DNA of 64,000 nt from Eleginops maclovinus (lineage: Eukaryota > Chordata > Actinopteri > Perciformes > Eleginopidae), in assembly GCF_036324505.1 (NCBI RefSeq), contig NC_086357.1, positions 28,387,293-28,451,292 of the forward strand, read 5' to 3'. The notes below the pieces were generated by a model. The model was given only the letters and a program-made list of their open reading frames with translations, had not been told where the DNA came from and searched no databases. Shown in pieces: positions 46,401-64,000 of the stretch. The position numbers were made by a program, and so were the translations under genes. Position 1 is the stretch's first letter. The number at the start of each line of letters is the position of its first letter.

Positions 46401-47555
46401 ACTCTTTAAAGTAGAGACTCTACATACTGATATACACCTGAACATCAGCAGGAGAGGACTCTTTAAAGTAGAGACTCTACATACTGATATACACCTGAAC
46501 ATCAGCAGGAGAGGACTCTTTAAAGTAGAGACTCTACATACTGATATACACCTGAACATCAGCAGGAGAGGACTCTTTAAAGTAGAGACACTACATACTG
46601 ATATACACCTGAACATCAGCAGGAGAGGACTCTTTAAAGTAGAGACTCTACATACTGATATACACCTGAACATCAGCAGGAGAGGACTCTTTAAAGTAGA
46701 GACACTACATACTGATATACACCTGAACATCAGCAGGAGAGGACTCTTTAAAGTAGAGACACTACATACTGATATACACCTGAACATCGGCAGGAGAGGA
46801 CTCTTTAAAGTAGAGACTCTACATACTGATATACACCTGAACATCAGCAGGAGAGGACTCTTTAAAGTAGAGACTCTACATACTGATATACACCTGAACA
46901 TCAGCAGGAGAGGACTCTTTAAAGTAGAGACGATACATACTGATATACACCTGAACATCAGCAGGAGAGGACTCTTTAAAGTAGAGACGCTACATACTGA
47001 TATACACCTGAACATCAGCAGGAGAGGACTCTTTAAAGTAGAGACGCTACATACTGATATACACCTGAACATCAGCAGGAGAGGACTCTTTAAAGTAGAG
47101 ACGCTACATACTGATATACACCTGAACATCAGCAGGAGAGGATCTTTAAAGTAGAGACGCTACATACTGATATACACCTGAACATCAGCAGGAGAGGACT
47201 CTTTAAAGTAGAGACACTACATACTGATATACACCTGAACATCAGCAGGAGAGGACTCTTTAAAGTAGAGACACTACATACTGATATACACCTGAACATC
47301 AGCAGGAGAGGACTCTTTAAAGTAGAGACTCTACATACTGATATACACCTGAACATCAGCAGGAGAGGACTCTTTAAAGTAGAGACACTACATACTGACA
47401 TACACCTGAACATCAGCAGGAGAGGACTCTTTAAAGTAGAGACGATACATACTGATATACACCTGAACATCAGCAGGAGAGGACTCTTTAAAGTAGATTG
47501 CTCTGGTTATGACTCACCTGTTGGTTGCTGGTTGAGTGACAGCTGGCAGCATCAT
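40095..47555 (-). CDS. traf3ip2: TRAF3IP2/Act1, SEFIR adaptor of IL-17 signalling (10 coding exons)
   Basis: Coding exons in transcript order: 47518-47555 (start), 45395-45658, 44972-45306, 44491-44533, 43933-43994, 43330-43427, 43183-43251, 42288-42404, 41595-41669, 40095-40241. Phases join without error to 416 codons including the TGA. Act1 is a cytoplasmic adaptor that docks on IL-17 receptors by SEFIR-SEFIR contact and recruits TRAFs. The C-terminal half matches Act1 (RRVFVTY, NFVALLRHNGFDTH, NWLQNTHVYEWP). The N-terminal half is Pro/Ser-rich and shorter than in human (574 aa). Start: the tandem ATGATG at 47555 in the upstream exon has an in-frame stop before it and the right phase, giving MMLPAVTQPATN. 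An internal Met in exon 2 (45600) is the alternative. Confidence 0.9.
40400..41160 (-). repeat. 72-bp minisatellite, array 2 (about 10 units), inverted relative to array 1
   Basis: TTAGCTTAGCGG recurs every 72 bp from 40411 to 41131 (10 periods). Read on the minus strand the unit equals array 1 at 9959-11212. The array sits in the last traf3ip2 intron, so in both host genes the unit has the same orientation relative to transcription. Confidence 0.95.
42480..43140. repeat. Degenerate AAGTCTCAAGTCTTAA repeat
   Basis: Short words AAGTC, CTTAA, TCAAGTCTTAACC recur at irregular spacing for 650 bp in a traf3ip2 intron. This looks like a decayed short-unit minisatellite. Confidence 0.7.
43450..43925. 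repeat. AT-rich AATCTGT minisatellite
   Basis: TAATCTGTAAATAATCTGT and TTATTAATCTG variants are tandemly repeated across most of a traf3ip2 intron, including a duplicated block with ATAGATATAAATCATGTG at 43487 and 43692. Confidence 0.85.
43933..45306 (-). CDS. traf3ip2: traf3ip2 exons 3-5, Pro-rich region before SEFIR
   Basis: Exon 3 (44972-45306) encodes PARRPPPAAWVHPSFSSGWS, GYKFVSLPGSGSSSLEQPLS, and CAPQGVACCAQSPPDVFRGP. Exons 4 and 5 encode PGAGRLPGAGFSQ and IGHMAPAKEKQPHSMPLSLE. The upstream junction works only if the distal AG of a tandem acceptor (ACAGCCAG/CCCACG) is used. The proximal AG, four bases earlier, would shift the frame. Confidence 0.8.
44840..44940. repeat. Dispersed repeat copy
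   Basis: GTAGTGACATCACTAGGGAA and ACTCCAACACATTGTACGTG match the family at 18000-18110 and 56340-56400. GGGACATCTCTAAG and TTGACCAATCA match 24380 and 56398-56415. Confidence 0.5.
45395..45658 (-). CDS. traf3ip2: traf3ip2 exon 2, acidic N-terminal region
   Basis: It encodes HVRQLSRSHLNAPEEDDETM and SSEERDAAPYMDPHPHPDSP, then LKHSLPPASSCCYQPPHSLP. I see no clear TRAF-binding PxQxT motif in it. The acceptor TTTCCTGTCAG/TCACG lies only about 26 bp from the 57-bp minisatellite array. Confidence 0.82.
45685..47497. repeat. 57-bp minisatellite, array C (about 31 units), filling a traf3ip2 intron
   Basis: Units run from 45713 to 47479 at 57-bp spacing, with one unit near 47143 lacking a base (GAGAGGATCTTT). 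The left end holds a variant subclass (GATCATCAGC, GAGAGAACTC). The intron (45659-47517) is 1,859 bp, so the array makes up about 97 percent of it. Both strands show open frames of hundreds of codons as an artefact of the stop-free unit. Confidence 0.96.
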
Positions 47556-47599
47556 TGATCCTCCTCCTCACGTCCATGGGCTTCCTGTTTACGCTGCAT
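47518..47599 (-). CDS. traf3ip2: traf3ip2 first coding exon
   Basis: The acceptor TTTCAG/ATGCAG and donor CAACAG/GTGAGT define an 82-bp exon. Of its frames, only the one starting at the double ATG (47555) reaches exon 2 in the required phase 2. The MDVRRR frame ends in phase 0 and the MQRKQE frame hits a stop. Confidence 0.7.
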
Positions 47600-48561
47600 C
47601 TGAAATCTGTGGAGGACTTTAAATTAATGCTAATAAAACTGACGATGCAGAAAGAGAGCAGCACTCTTACGTCAGCCCACGCTCTGCTGCTGGTTTAACC
47701 ATCAAAGTCCTTCCCACTCACTGGGGGATTTCTCGGGGTGTTTGGAGGTTAAAGCTCAGATGATAATATGTGGGAATACGGAAGTGATGCAGTGATGGAA
47801 AACCAAACCACAAAACTTCCAGAACATTAAAATACGTCTCTTCGACGACACGTTTAAAGAAGGTGAAGGCTTTATATTTCCTGCAGTTACAGCCGTTATA
47901 ACTGGACCCATGAAAACACCAGAACTACGGAAGCCCTGAAGAGACCGTTGATAACATTTCATTGCAATTAAATTGTGCAACTAATTCAAGTCTTTACCTT
48001 TCACGAATTAAACATTATAAACCAGGAGCACGGGCTATTCATGTCGTTATACTGAAACATAACGAGGTGTTTATAGCGGGATCTTTTCATCAAGATACTG
48101 ACACTATAATCTAACGTAATACTCAAAAGCCAATATCTCTTCATCTTTACATGTATGACCATCAAGAAATCAACATGTATTACCATGTTGTACTAGGGAA
48201 ACACGTTTGAACTTTGGCTGTGCAGGGCTTCCGTACCGGCCCCTGTGGTCGCTTTGTTAGTTATGAGATTATCTCCGAACAAAACACGTTTTTCCTCGAG
48301 ATAATGGAAGGATTATTAGCAGGGAAAACAGCAGGTTGAGTTATGGCCATACAGGGCTTCCGTACGAACCCTGTAGACTTCCCATTGGAAATTAAATAAG
48401 TGAAGGATTAAAAAAAAAAGCCAATTAAGACAGAAATGTGTTTTAAAGGCCGTCTTTAATATCACTCCTCCATGTACAACACCGCTACTGAACATCATGT
48501 AGGTCTTACAAAACTCAGTTGAGGAGTGTGTACCGGCCTACACACACCTGACAGTTCCTGT

Positions 48562-48857
<296 letters not shown>

Positions 48858-49043
48858 CATACAACAGCATTACAACACAGAGGTTCCTTAAAAGTGTTTA
48901 GAAATACAGATTAACCAGCTTAAATCAGTCTGTGTTCTCCTACAGGTGTTATAGAAACACACATTCACTTTTGGAATATTATACCAGTAATTTAGTCGAA
49001 GTTAAATAATCAGTTGTGTAACTTTAAGAGCTCGCGGACTCAC

Positions 49044-49360
49044 CTCTGCAGGTAAACTCCTCCTGAAGCGACCCAGCCACCGTCAGGATTGCACTTCAAC
49101 ACCAGGAAACCTCGCACAAACAAACCCTGGGAGATTCTATTAAAGTGAAGGTGTGTTTAACGTCTGCTCCGCGAGACACGGGGGGTGACTGACGGAGGGA
49201 GCGCTCGGTTCCTCGCTTTGAGGCTGAAGACCCGCCCCCCCCCCCGCTGAGAGGCTCCACCTGCAACCGGAGAGCAGGGCTGGTCCGCGGCTGTCTCAGT
49301 GCAGGGGGGGGAGAGGGGCACCAGGGGGGGGTGTTAAAATTGTAGGAGTGGACTGAAGGA
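49044..49360 (-). promoter_or_regulatory. traf3ip2: traf3ip2 promoter and untranslated first exon (probable)
   Basis: A strong donor (CAGAG/GTGAGTCC) on the minus strand at 49043 ends a GC-rich stretch. The stretch includes G/C homopolymers at 49220-49245 and 49300-49330, in contrast with AT-rich neighbours. No convincing coding frame continues into 47518-47599, so the exon is called 5' UTR. Confidence 0.55.
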
Positions 49361-49852
49361 TACATTTCTCACTCCAAGGCACTTTAACTTTTCTTCTCGA
49401 CAGAGCACTCCCTGAAAAAAGTTCAATCTCTAATTCTCTCCAAGAGTTCACGGATATCAAATGTTCCGCAGTGTGTCCATGCAGTGGGTTTTTACCACAC
49501 CATATTACGTTTGCATCTAATTTGACTACTGCTACTAAAGTTTGAACTACTTAAAGAATGTTTCATATGAATTATATTATTTATATTTCCCAATTTGTGA
49601 AGAATAGAGTCTATCTAATCTAATAATTACTTGAATGTCTTATTTTCAATCTTCAGTTGTGCATTGTACTTCATGTATGTGTTGTTATCATTAAGCATGT
49701 TTTCCTTCTTGTTTTGTGCATTTTATTTCACCTTAAAGATTTACTCTGTTATATTCATTTAATACCGTCTCTCGTTGCTGAAAGTTTTTGATGAGCAGGT
49801 GTTTTAAAAACGTTGTTATTATACGTTGCATAACAGATGACATAACGTGTTG

Positions 49853-49856
<4 letters not shown>

Positions 49857-49942
<86 letters not shown>
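49857..49942. repeat. (GT)n microsatellite
   Basis: About 42 GT repeats lie between the traf3ip2 promoter and the chd1l 3' end. Confidence 0.95.
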
Positions 49943-49948
<6 letters not shown>

Positions 49949-49987
49949 TCAACAGTAACCGGGCAGAGTCAACAGCAGAGTGTTTGT

Positions 49988-49993
49988 TTTATT
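49988..49993 (-). terminator. chd1l: chd1l poly(A) signal AATAAA
   Basis: AATAAA on the minus strand lies about 105 bases after the chd1l stop codon. It gives a short 3' UTR that ends well before the traf3ip2 promoter. Confidence 0.6.
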
Positions 49994-50098
49994 TTCTTCT
50001 CCTCATGTTTTCATGAATGATTACAATATATTTCCGGACATGATTCCAGTGGCTGAGTTTCCTGACGCAGAGCTATGCAGCTTCAGACGCAGTAAGGA

Positions 50099-63879
<13,781 letters not shown>

Positions 63880-64000
63880 CTGCAGGGACCACATTAATGT
63901 TACATTGAAATATATTTAATATCCATTACATATACTGGTTATAATGGGAGCTGATGGATCTTACTGGTTATAATGGGAGCTGATGGATCTTATTGGTTAT
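63880..64000. other. chd1l intron sequence at the window edge
   Basis: It contains two copies of a TTATAATGGGAGCTGATGGA word (63938 and 63970), a short tandem repeat cut by the end of the window. Confidence 0.6.

Noticed and set aside
45421..47154. 577-codon plus-strand frame
   Set aside because: Antisense to traf3ip2 exon 2, then continuing through the minisatellite. It is a composite of two unrelated open stretches.

Overview
The window is vertebrate nuclear DNA, almost certainly from a teleost fish. Its genes are split into many short exons with GT-AG introns. It carries two Tc1-type transposons, more than twenty long CA/GT microsatellites and several minisatellites. Its proteins match vertebrate families, and no bacterial-style gene organisation is present. 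The species cannot be named from the sequence alone.

Three protein-coding genes were assembled exon by exon, and reading phase agrees across every junction. (1) wwc3 (plus strand, CDS 2175-34850, 23 exons, about 1,060 residues) encodes a KIBRA/WWC-family Hippo-pathway scaffold with two WW domains, coiled coils, a C2 domain and a C-terminal ADDV PDZ ligand. (2) traf3ip2, also called Act1 (minus strand, CDS 47555-40095, 10 coding exons, about 415 residues, with a probable untranslated first exon near 49044), encodes the SEFIR-domain adaptor of IL-17 signalling. (3) chd1l, also called ALC1 (minus strand, 23 exons from the window edge to 50099, 925 residues in the window, 5' end missing), encodes a Snf2-family chromatin remodeller with a macro domain and, unlike the human protein, a C-terminal BRCT domain. 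chd1l and traf3ip2 lie head-to-tail on the minus strand and converge on wwc3.

Layout: 1-1900 unassigned AT-rich DNA; 1900-2314 wwc3 promoter and first exon; 2315-13974 the large first intron, full of repeats; 13975-27878 the body of wwc3; 27879-34783 the last intron, mostly a 45-bp minisatellite; 34784-35300 last exon and 3' UTR; 35675-37274 an apparently intact Tc1 transposon; 40095-49350 traf3ip2; 50099-64000 chd1l, with a decayed Tc1 copy and a hAT fragment in introns.

The most striking signal is that tandem repeats are anchored on wwc3 splice junctions. The last intron holds 127 copies of a 45-bp unit, each carrying a copy of the polypyrimidine tract and AG of the terminal exon. Use of any copy would put a stop codon within eight codons and remove the ADDV tail. 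Smaller tandem duplications overlap the exon 9 donor, the exon 5 acceptor and the start of intron 1. In addition, one wwc3 exon and one chd1l exon have a (TG)n run where the polypyrimidine tract should be, and chd1l contains a textbook U12-type AT-AC intron inside its BRCT domain. Two minisatellite families (57 bp and 72 bp) are each shared between wwc3 and traf3ip2 introns.
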